DNA of 64,000 nucleotides from NCBI RefSeq assembly GCF_023091745.1, contig NC_068920.1, positions 119,315,622-119,379,621 of the forward strand, read 5' to 3'. This stretch comes from Budorcas taxicolor (Eukaryota > Chordata > Mammalia > Artiodactyla > Bovidae). This document shows, one piece after another, positions 1 through 11,760 of the stretch. The notes below the pieces were generated by a model that was not told where the DNA came from, made no database searches, and saw nothing but the letters and a program-made list of their open reading frames with translations. The position numbers and the translations under genes were made by a program. Numbering within the stretch: position 1 is the stretch's first letter; every line of letters starts with the position of its first letter.

Positions 1-1215
1 TAATATATTCACTTTCTTTATTATAGGCATTCTAACTTTCTTGACAAGAAATTAGGTTATTCTTTCTGGGTGAGAAAAACAATTCACTATATTGTGTCTA
101 AAGGACAATTAAGGTCCTTTATTCCTTCAACAGGAAAAAAGTACAGCACCCAATTCAAGGATAACAATATTTAAAATACCATTTACTATAGTCATTTGAT
201 TGAGCTTTTAAGTAAATCTTGAAAAACTTCCTTCTTCTACACACCCATCACCTCCCATTTAGCAAAGAATTTCTCCTATTAGCAGTTTATGGCCTTTGAG
301 TTGACAACAGCTTGAAAAAGGGTTCTGCACTCTGCTTCCAACCTCCTTCCCAGATTTATACCCTCTTGGTGTAAACTTGAGTTTACAACAAAGAGTAAGA
401 AGCAATAATGGAAAGAAACATCCAAGAATGACAGCCTAACATGGAGAGAGGAAACTTTAATATAAAACCTATAGTCTGCAAAGAAAAAGGAATGACTTAG
501 ATGGTATATATTTGTATTCTGACAGGCCCACCTCTTAACCATTTCATGCACTTGAACGTAATGTGAACAAGTGAATGGGCTTCCCTGGTGGCTCAGATGA
601 TAACGAATCTGCCCCCAATGCAGGAGACCTGGGTTTGATCCCTGGATCGGGAAGATCCCCTGGAGAAGGGAATGGCAATCCACTCTAGTATTCTTGCCTG
701 GAGAATTGTCCATGAGGTTGCAAAGAGCCAGACACAACTGAGCAACCCAGCAAGCAAACGTGAACAAAGAAACCAAAAAACAAAAAACCCCAGGGAACAT
801 TTTCAGCTAAGAAAATACTGTCTAGCTCACAGCTTAGCAAAGCATGGACATCTTGATAATAAATATCTAAACAGTAAATACTTACTTCCTTAAAACTATA
901 CCACAAAGCTGAATTTTCTGATTAGGTATATTTGAAAGACTCATTAACAAAACCACAAATTAACATAGATATGTTCCATTAGAGGGAAAATTTCAATCAT
1001 CAAACTAAAAAAAATGATCTATACACATCAGTTTTTTCCCCACTTATCAATTTTATAACAACATTTTACAAATACAGTCAAGAAAACAAATACACCTTTA
1101 AGAACAGTTAATTAGACTATACTCCCATATTTTGTCACTACACCCCCCCAAGGGGAAAAACAGGCATTTCCAATTAATTTGAGGATACAGATACAAGAGT
1201 TATCATTTTACTCAC
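1..1215. other. Intron 3' of USP34 exon 38 (partial)
   Basis: Non-coding. It holds one Bov-tA SINE (577-760) and otherwise AT-rich unique sequence. I looked for the next exon, expected to begin with an Ala codon, and did not find it. Confidence 0.8.
577..760 (+). mobile_element. Bov-tA SINE
   Basis: A tRNA-Glu-derived head (CTTCCCTGGTGGCTCAGA, then a GGTTTGATCCCT B box) fused to a Bov-A body ending CAGACACAACTGAGCAAC. GTGAACAA occurs on both sides and may be the target-site duplication. Confidence 0.9.
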
Positions 1216-1850
1216 TCCAGGGTATTGGCTGGCATGTGGTGTAAGATTCTTAAAGGCCCACTGAATGTTCTGGTGAGAAGCCAGTTGTCGTGTAAATGCA
1301 GGAGACTGCTCACAGCAGAGCCTCAGAATGCCATAGTAGGCAGGCAGCATCCCACGGTTAAAAAGCACCACATCCTGATCATCATGGTCAGCAAGGATGT
1401 AATTGAAGGCAATGTTCTTGGTTACCACTGGGTTCTGAACAATAAGGCGGATATTCTCTGGACAGTCAGCACACACATTGTACCAAAACGAAAGCAAAGC
1501 CTGTTTATTGTGATTTGTAGCTATTGCTGGCTCAGAAAGTTTAGGCTGGAAAAGGTTCCACAAATCCATGAAATATGTGGAAAACATCAGCTTCTCAGTT
1601 TTGGAAATTAAACAGTAAGTCATAAAGCTAAAATAGGGCACTAGCTTTGTAGTGCCATGAACAGCAGCATCAACATAAAGTTTGGCTCTTGAGAGCAAAC
1701 CAAGGAGCACGTTGTAGACCTGGTGTAGGACTACTGTTGTGTCTGGACTGAGTGGAAGGTCACGGGTTGGGATGTGCAAAGACCTTGTTGACCGGAACAT
1801 CTGGCGGAATGAATTGCTTGGTATAAGGGACACCAGAAGATAAGCTGCAG
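1216..1850 (-). CDS. USP34: USP34 exon 38, unusually long (about residues 2684-2894)
   Basis: A 635-nt exon, two bases of Ser plus 211 codons. It starts AAYLLVSLIPSNSFRQMFRS and ends ASQYPG. Acceptor TTATAG|CTGCAG, donor GGA|GTGAGT. It is several times longer than the other exons here and carries a continuous block of the C-terminal helical region, with segments such as FSFMTYCLISKTEKLMFS and MLPAYYGILRLCCEQSP. The following exon lies below position 1. Confidence 0.97.
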
Positions 1851-4800
1851 CTATAAAATGTAAAACAAAACTGTCAGATGTTTATAAGATATGAAATAGA
1901 CTGAAGAGCAGTCATTAAACACAAAGCCACTCTTCCCTGTAAAAATCAAAATGAATAAAAATTAAAGAGACATGAACATCTCTTTTAATATCTTTCTGCT
2001 CTACCACTCGTACCAGAGAAAGATCCCAAGGAATGACAAAACCAGACACCTTCCATTCTGTCACTACTATTTTTAAGTGGTGACAACAACTGCAGTAACT
2101 ACTAGAAAGTTTTAAACCTCTTTTGTTTAGCTTTCCCAAGATACAGAATTTTCCCATTTATTTTATCATTTTGTTTCTTCTCAGGGAATAACACAGTTTA
2201 ACAGGAAGAACACAGTATTTGGGGCCAGAAGACCTATGCTGTCTGACAGGGTCAAATCTTTAATTTAAGGCCTTAGTTTTCTTCTTCCTTATCAATTACT
2301 ACAAAATAGTATTATTTTGTAGATAACAGTAAACTTACATTATAAAAACAATGAGATTTATCTAAAAGAATTTTGTAGTATAAAGATTATATATACATAT
2401 GCCAATTAGAGAACACCATCTTTGGAAAATCTTTAGAAGTCTTCCAGGCTAACCCTGCGTGCAAAGAAAAGAATCCCTTCCTTCAACATATCTGAAAAAT
2501 GTTATTAAGCCTATGGTATAATTCTGAGAGGATGACTCATTAGTTGAGTCCATCTGTAAAAGTAGTGTGAGCTAGGTACTTTATAAATATTATCTCATTT
2601 AATCCGCACAATCATTCTGGACGTAAGTGATGATACACTGGAAAATTTGAATCTTGGAGAAGCAAAGATCAAGATCACACAGATAAAAAGAGGGGGGCCC
2701 AGATTTTGACCTTGAGAAATGATGATGATGATGACAATGATAATGGTAACAAAAACAAGAACTGCTAAAATTTATCAAATTCTTAAATTTAACAACACAG
2801 CTTTATGTACTTGGTATTACTTTTATTATCTCCACTTTTATTCAGACTTAAAATATTAAGACTACCCAATTTTACACAGTATGGCAGAAATGGAATTCAA
2901 ACACTGATTGTCAGACTCATGAGTTTATCTTCTTACCAACATTCAATACAGAGCCTTCTCAAGGCATCTAATGGCTTAGCACAGCCCTTTTCAATACACC
3001 TACTAATTCTGTCTTCCACTATTCTACCTATAATTTGATAACTTCCTTTGTACTGCCAAAGCAAATGATGTTAGGGTTTCTAAATTAACTGTATACTCTT
3101 TTACAGATTTACTTCAAATTAGACTTTTGCACAACACTCCATTTTCTATATATTTATCAACTAACTATACACTGCTCTGGTTAGTCTGTTTCAGTTAGGC
3201 TCAATTTGGTATGTATTTCAAATATAAAAACTTGGCATGTAGGTGTCATCTTGAATAATTCTGTATAAAACTGCAATTGAGAAAAAAATTTTTGATTAAA
3301 GAAATTATTCAGTTTAAGTTAAATTTTTAACCCAATATTTTATTGTGAAAAAAAAAAATCTCAAATACCCTGAAAGGTTGAAAACACTCTACCAAAAAAA
3401 TGACCCATGGACCCACCACATAAATTCTATAATTAACATTTTGTTTTGCTTTATCAGATACTTAACCATCTACTTATTTCTATAAAAGTTCCATGCTTTT
3501 AAATTAAAAGGTAAGTTCTGCTAGGGAGAAAAACACAACTTTTAAGTTATATCTATCTTTGAGAACAAACATGAAGGTCAATATGAAAGAACAGACCATC
3601 TTTCTAAAAACTGCCTTGCTAGAATTTAACTTAACAATTCCCAGTTCTAGAGAACTTATAATAAAACTTCCATTTCTACAAGGTAACTCGACTATTCTAG
3701 GGCATCTATCATGTCACCATTTTCCTTTTCTCTAAACACTTTAAACAGTTATTCTTTACAGTTTTGTAGGATTTAAAAGTATTTCTCTGTAGCTTTTCTT
3801 CTATACATGTTACCCTAATTCTTACTGAGTTATATTGACTCTATTTAAATATTTGGCTATGTTCAAACATTCAAAAGCATGCTTTCATATTTCTAGAGTC
3901 TTCAGTATTTTAATTTTTAAATGATGCATAACTATTTCCTATCTAAACATCTAGTTTTAATTTTTCACAATTATAACTAATGCTATTGGACATTCATATA
4001 TTGGATGACTTACTTATACTAGAATCCTCGAAATGGTATTACGGAGGTGAAAAAGGGAAAAAAAAAATTTAAGGATCTTGGTACATACTGCTAAACTCCA
4101 TTTTATAAGGATAATATTTACTTACAAAGTCACTGCGATGTATGAGATGCTTTCTTCAGCACTATTATGTATGTTAGGTGTACCAGCTAGGTAAAAAGCT
4201 TTTCCTTCCCGTTTTTTTGGGGGGGAGGAGGAAAGGAGGTTCAACATAGGTTTTTAATTGTTTTATGGTCCGGAGTCAGGACATAAACACCAACCAGCAT
4301 ATGTGTCCACTCTTACAAACATCCCATTACTGTGGTGTTGCCTAAACTGACAGGAAAAAAAGCCTACAGGCAGAGCACCACTGCCAATCCATGTGTACCC
4401 ATGACTGACGCATGTTCTCCCACTTCTACTGTGACATCATTACTACAGCACACTTGCAGTGTTCCAACACTGGCACACTACTATCAACTCAATCCCACAC
4501 TTTCGATTTTAATGGTTTTGTCCTAATGTTCTTCTGCTTCTAAGATCTCATTTAGGATACACCAGATTCAGATGTCATGTCTCCTTAACCTCTTGACTAT
4601 GACACTTTGTCAGACTTTCTTCTGAAGACCACAGTAGTTTTGAGTAGTGGTCCAGTATTTTTGTAGAATGTCCCTCAAATGAGTTTATGTGATGTCTACT
4701 GTGAGTAGACTCAGGTTATAGGATTTGGGGAGGAAAACCACATTATGAAGTGCTCCTTGTATCACATTATACCAAGGGCACATGCTATCAGTATGACTTA

Positions 4801-7800
4801 TCAGTGACACTTTTAACCTTAATTACCTGCCAGAGTTAATGTTTGTCAAGTTTTTTCACTTAAAAAGTTATTTTCTCTATCCCTAATACTCTGTTCTTTG
4901 AAAGCAAGACACTAAAGCTGATACTCAAAGGTTATGGAATTACACTCCACCTTTGGAGGGGAAAGATATACAAAAATGATTTGGAATTCTTCTGTATGGG
5001 GGATGTGCCTCATTTATTTGTTTATTCAATCATTCATTTCTTTAGCATGGACTCATGGACATTTATTTTATACTATGGATTACGATACAGTGCTATGTTA
5101 ATTATTTTTCGACCCAAATTGTTCCAGGTTTGCAGACTGGGAGATCTTCAGGTTGGTTCTATGTCCCTTCAACATAGCCTCATCATTGTTTTTGGAGCGC
5201 TTCGTTACTTTCTGGTTCCACAAGATGCTCCAGACTCATCTTGTTTATTCCCTGCCCCAGTCCTATAATCAGCCATTTCTCCCAGGAACTGTGATTCATT
5301 TTACTAGAAATGTTATTCAAAAACATGGATCTGGGTATTCAATGTGCTTGCTGCTATCAGAGTGTCACTCATTGTTTGAGCTCTTAACAGAAAACTAGGA
5401 AATACAATTTTAATGACTAAATTGAATGATTAAAGAATTTTTAAGAATGAACCACTTGATTTTTATTTAATACTATCAAAATAAAACACTCTGTGTCTTT
5501 ATGAGCAGTTTCCTATTATGTGAAATATCTATTTTTGCTATTTGTCCATCTATCTTCCAAGATCTTTGCTTATTCCCTTCTGGCCTGGATACAATAAAGA
5601 AAGTCATCATTTAACTCCCAGAACTTTAGAGAATATTTTCTCTCAGCTTGTACTTTTTTTATTGCTACTTTTACTCTTAGCCTTCTCAAGTTATTTTTAA
5701 GACAAGATTTTCTGATCCTTTACTCTCTTCACTAATTCTGATCATGCTTTTGTGGCTCTACCAAAAAAGGAAACAAATGATGATAGTGGTGGTGATGTCA
5801 CCCAAGAGAAGACAGTTTCCTATACTTAAAAAAAAAAAAATTACAGATATTTGTAAAATACTGTCATAGGTTTTCAAATACTAATAAAACTCTGGCCTTT
5901 AAAACAGTATCTCAAAAATAAATAAACTGTATCTCTAAGAGTCTTTTTGCATTATATACAATGAGCATACTGTAATCACCTTAAAAACAAAACTTGGAAC
6001 AACAAATGGTTTGTTAAATTCTGAATATTTGACTTACAAGTCCTGACTCTAGGATAATTGTGAGCCAAAAGAAACCGCTCAACCCAGTTTTCCATATTCT
6101 GTAGAACCCAGCTGTGTGCCAGTTTGTTTCGGGGTGTCTGCACTGCCAACCAATCCAGACACTGAGAAGGATTGTATTCAATCACCTACAAGTAAAATGA
6201 CAAGAACAGAATATAAGTCTAAGTGAATGAGCAGTTAGTCTTTCAAACTTACTTTTGGTATATACATTAGACACTTTAAAGCTAAAACAGTTTCCTGAAA
6301 ACTAGAACCTGAAAGAAGTTTCACACTCATGTTTTTTTCTCCCATTTTTAAAGCAATTCATTTTTATTAACAGGAATATGTTCAAAGAGTATTTCTCAAT
6401 AGTTTACAAAATCAAATTATATTAACCAAGGATTCTAGCAAAGGACCAATAAGAGAAACCCAATGACTTTTAGGTCTTAAGTTTACAAACTTATTTAGAA
6501 GTGTTTTCAGGGCTTTCTTGGTGGTACAGTGGATGGGAGTCCGCCTGACAGTGCAGATGACGTGGGTTCAATCCCTGGTCCAGGAAGATCACACATGCCA
6601 CAGAGCAACTAAGCCTTTGCAGCACAACTATGACACTTTGTGCTCTAGAGCCTGGGAGCTGCGACTGCTGAGCTCACATGTTGCAACTGCCAAAGTCCAG
6701 ATGTTCTAGAGCCTATGCTCAGCAACAAGAGAAGGCACCGCAATGAGAAGCCCTCACACCACAACTAGAGAAAAGCCTGTGCAGCAATAAGAACCCAGCA
6801 TGGACAAAAATAAATAAACTTAAAATTTTTTAAAGTATACATTAAAGTGCTTTAATTCCCTGAAGTTTCCATCTTTACTTTTCTTATTGTTTGACCAATC
6901 TGCTACTGCAATTGAGAATGAAAACTAGCTCAGTATACTGCTGGAAAGATTTTTTTCCTGGAAATAGGAAATCTAAGAATCTAGAGCAAAGGTTGGAAAA
7001 TTATGGATCGCAGGACAAATTCTGTGGTTTGCTTGTTTTTGAGTTTGTATTGGAACATAGCCATGCCCACTCATTTATATTTTGTCTATGGCTGATTTTA
7101 TGGTAAAACAGCAGTTGAGTGGTTGACAGAGACCATATGGCCCACAAAACCTAAAATATTTACTATCTGGCCTATCAAGAGAAAAAGTCCACCTAGCCCC
7201 TGGCCCAGCGAGTGGGCATTTCCAACACTCAGTAAGAAACTCTGTAACCTCAGCAGTAGTTCTGGAAGAAAGGTAGTGGTTGGTGCGTCCTCTGTATTTT
7301 CTATCAACTACTAAAACCAGCTAGTTTTTATTTCTAGGGCTTCTACCACTTCATGGAATCTTTTGAGAGTAGGGGAATGAGAACCTCATATGGACTAAAG
7401 GTTGTTTATGATTCTACAAGAAAGTCTTTAAACATCTGAGACACTAACTAGCCAGGAACTCTTCTTCCTCTAGATCTTCTGTCTAAAGCATCTTTTCTTC
7501 TCTTGACCTGTGACTTACTTAAACCATTTTGAGTTACCCAAGCAAGAAGAAACTAGTACTGAAAATGGGAGTGATTATGTTAGAAAAATAAATACTAGAA
7601 CATCTACAAGACTTACCTCCCATATCCTCTGCAGAATGTAAGATGCAAAGGGAGGCATTCCTGGAGGTCCACCGGCAAACTCCATTAGCATAGTCAATAA
7701 TTTAAAGAAAGGATTGGCTGCCTATAAGACACATACATGAATGCATATTTAGAGATGGTGAATCAGTTACTTTCGCTAGAAAACAAATGTAACTCCTCTA

Positions 7801-10800
7801 CAGATCACATTTAAATCTGATGTATTAGGTTAGAGAGATTAGTACTCATACATATGAACCTGAACTATCATAAGGCAGCAGGATGAGCTCAGGATACAGT
7901 GCCAATTGCGTGGGAGCCACATGTAACAGAAAACGTAGTTTTCTGGATGTCAATTTAGGGGGAAAAAAAAAAACTCTAGTTAATGAGACAATCATGTTTA
8001 TAGAAAAATTTAGATCAAAGGTTTCCTGTAGCAAGTTTTGCTCACTGAGGTAGAATTCCTATTAATATTTGAAATGTATTCTCAAAGTAGCTATAACATT
8101 TACATTTTGAAAAAAATACATACTTATCCACCTAAGCAGAATTTTAGTTTAGTTCACTTTCTTCCAAGGTACAATATGATATATGCTTCAAACCAAACAA
8201 CTTTAAAGCTTAGTACCTAGGTGACACACTGATATGTTAGAATTATATGTTAATTTAACTGGGAAAATGATATTTGTGATAATACATGAAGAGGTAATTC
8301 AATTTATTCAAGTTATATAGTTTAAAATAGGTTACTATATTATGGGGGAAGCCTTGATAGACTTTTCCTCAAGAACAGTTAGAAAGGTTCATCTGGAAGC
8401 ATGGTCAGTGCTCACAGTAATTTGAAAAACATGAATTAACAAATGTCTACATACCTCAGGAGTCAGTTTTGCTATTGATGTGAAAAGCATAGATACAATC
8501 TAAAAAAAAAAAAGGGGGGGGGGGATTTCAGAATATTCTTCCAAAAATTACCAAAAAAATTTGACTGTTTCTCAGTACTTACATGTTCTGCAAGTCGATT
8601 ATTGTATCGACAAAGGCTGAAAATCAGATTACAAGTCTGTCTTATATTGATGCCATCGCGAATATGTTGAAACAAGAAGGGAAATCCCTGTCAAAAGCAA
8701 AAGTTGTTCATTTAAGAATTGTTTTGTTATTCTAGGGATTATCAACTGGTCTAAATATTAAGAAGGTATTACCTTTCCTCCTGTTAATGCCGCCATGTCA
8801 GTCTGTGACAATGTCAAATGCCTGAAAGAAAACATTAGTGGAAATAAGTTTTTCTTTCCTCTTTACTAATTCAGAGCCATTTGAGTCATGATACATAACA
8901 ACATTGTTGATCCAGTTACAAGGATACCACGACACCATCATAAAATGACTTTTGAACTTCCTGCTAGCTAGACTTGTTCATTAGACACCTTTTGGACAAT
9001 TTTTCAAAATTCGAAGATTTATATATAGAAGTCCAAATCTATTTTATTTCTATTTAATTAACTCAGTATGTTCGTGCACTAGGATGGATTTAATTTAGAG
9101 AGCTTTTCTGACATGAGGATCTTTAAAACAAAGCAAACTTTGAAGAAATAACGAATTTCACTTTCAAGTTTAAAATTACTGTATATTTCCTCAACTTAGT
9201 AAATAAAATTTCAAACACATACAAAAATAGTGTAAGCATCCCAACAGTCAAATTAGCAACTCATGGTCAGTGTTGTTTTATTTGTACCTCCTACTTAATC
9301 AATTTGAACTATTCTGAAACAACTCAGATATTGTTATCACTGAGCCCATAAATCAATATATATCTCAAACATAAACTTCAAAAATGTAACACTACTATTA
9401 TTCACACCTAAATTAAAATTCCTTATTATCACACAAGATCCAGTCAATGTACAATTTCCTCAAGTTTCTAAAAAAAAAGTTATAATCTGTTTGAATCAGG
9501 ATACAAATAAAGTCCTCTGTTGCCATTGGTTGAAATGTCTTTTAAATCTCTTTTAAACAACTGGTTTCCCCTCCGATTTTGTCTTTATCTTGTAATTTAA
9601 TCTGCTGAAGAGTAGGTGATTTGTCGTGCAGAATTTCCCACATTTCCATCTTACTGATTATATCCTCACTGTGTTGTTTTAACATATTCCTCTGTCCCCA
9701 TACTTCCTGTAAACTGGTAGTTAAACCCAGAAACTTGATCAGATCTAGGTTTGACTTTTTAATTAAGAATACCTTGTAAGCAGTGGTATGAACTTTCATC
9801 ACGAGGCACAATGAAAAGTTGTCCCTCTTTTTCTAATGTTCTCAGCCCACAATGATCATTTCCTAGATCCATTATTTCATTTGGGATGCAAAATACTAGT
9901 ATCCCAATTCCAGCACTACCTGGTCATTTATTAGCTCAAATACCTCTATGACGACGAGCATGTCTCATTTACAATCTAGTTGCCATGAAGTATAATTCTT
10001 GCAGGTAAGATAAACACTTGATACTGTTCCTTTATTAATATGCTTTCAAAATTATCATTTGGTTTCTTAATATACTCCAAAGGTTGGCAATAATTTTTAA
10101 AATTTTGCTTTTAGTTATCATTATGAACTCATGGATGTAAACATCCGTGACATGTTTTAGTCCACTTGCAGTTTACTTCTTGTTATTATTGCTGTTCAAG
10201 TTGTCCAGTCTGTGACCAGTAGATACTTGAAGTTGACTCTTGAGACCTTTTAACACGACCCCAGCAGTCTTTGATAGCCTCCCTGCTTTCCAAAATGACA
10301 AAATGTTCAAGGCTTCCCATTCATTTCTTGCCCCAAACCTGGAACTGGCCATTTTCCTAAGGAACCTTGATTTTTTTTTCAGTGGTAAATGATATCTAGA
10401 TGCCAGTGGCACTCATTGATTTTGGGTTGGACAGAGTTTCTAGACGTTTTCAGAAAATGGAGATACATAATACATTTTTTGTTTGCTTAAGACAAAATAT
10501 ACCATGAACTCTACTGATATTGCCAAATTCAAATTTAGTGTTAAAGAAATAAACATTCTACAATTTTATATTGATATTTCTCCTCTTTTCTTTTTCTGAA
10601 AATCTTGGTTTCTAATGATGTTAACAATTATCTATTTACTTTATTCTATAACATAGTTTCAGAATAATAATTCTAATTATATTAATACTAACAATATAAT
10701 TAGCAAAACACTTTAAGACAATTTTACAATTTTTCTTTCTCTTTCAAGTACATACCACTAAAAATTACAGTTAAATCAATGTGTTCTAAAGTCACTTTAA

Positions 10801-11688
10801 TTCTTCTCCAATGTTTATGTCACCAACTCAATATACAGTTAGTCTCATTTATTTCAGTCTGCTTTTGATTTTTAGGGACTGCATTTTATTAAGTTTGTAA
10901 TTATATAAAACATTCACATGATTCCAAAAATAAATCTAAAAACAAAACAATGTACTACATTCAAAGAAGTCAAACTTCCATTCCTGTCCCCTCCAGTCTG
11001 TTTTCTCCTCCCCCCAACCACTGGAAACTTGTTTTTAAAGTTTATTTTAAAAAATTTACTCTTCAATTAAAAAAAAAAACCCTCAATTCTTGTCATTTTG
11101 CAGTGCTTATGCTCTATACGGAGATGCAAACAATGAATGAGTGAACACCAAATCATTGCTTATAGGGAAAACACACAGTTTGTTCCTGTCAACCTCGGGG
11201 TCACAACATTTTCATTGATAAATCAATATGTTACCTTGTTTCGTATGTGTGCTTCTGTTTCAAGACACCTGATTTAATGTTGACCATTAGCACATTCTTG
11301 AACTTTGGAACAAACTAGATAGCACTTGGCACTATGCTTAGGACCATTTTTAAACAGCCAAATGACCAAATAAAGAGCATAAATGTGAAAAATGTGGCAC
11401 ATACTGTAAAAAAGTTTGTTTACAATATGAGAACTGAAACAAGAAGGCATAGTGTCACAACATCTGACCTCAGCTGGGGAAGTGTGTTGTCACATCAACT
11501 CCAAATTTTTGGTACATTCTGTAATCCACAAATGAATATAAAACTTCACAAGTATTGATTTGGGGATTACAAATAAATTTTAGTTAAGTAGGCAAATTTG
11601 CAAATTGGAGATCCATGTATAATGAGGCTTGGTTGTGTGTGCACACACGCACAAATGAATGCGCATGCATGCGCCTGCGCGCGCGCGT

Positions 11689-11760
<72 letters not shown>

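Larger units (their letters stand above)
1851..6037. other. USP34 intron, 4.2 kb
   Basis: No coding exon. It contains two MIR-like segments (2570-2705, 2790-2925), a GATGAT run at 2719 and a long ancient L1M-type segment (about 4540-5400). The rest (3000-4200, 5400-6030) is AT-rich with no feature I can name. Confidence 0.7.
6186..7616. other. USP34 intron, 1.4 kb
   Basis: Holds a CHR-type SINE (6510-6823) and a hAT-Charlie-like remnant (6985-7210); otherwise AT-rich with no gene. Confidence 0.7.

Noticed and set aside
279..800. A 173-residue antisense reading frame
   Set aside because: It runs through the Bov-tA SINE and AT-rich intron and matches nothing recognisable.
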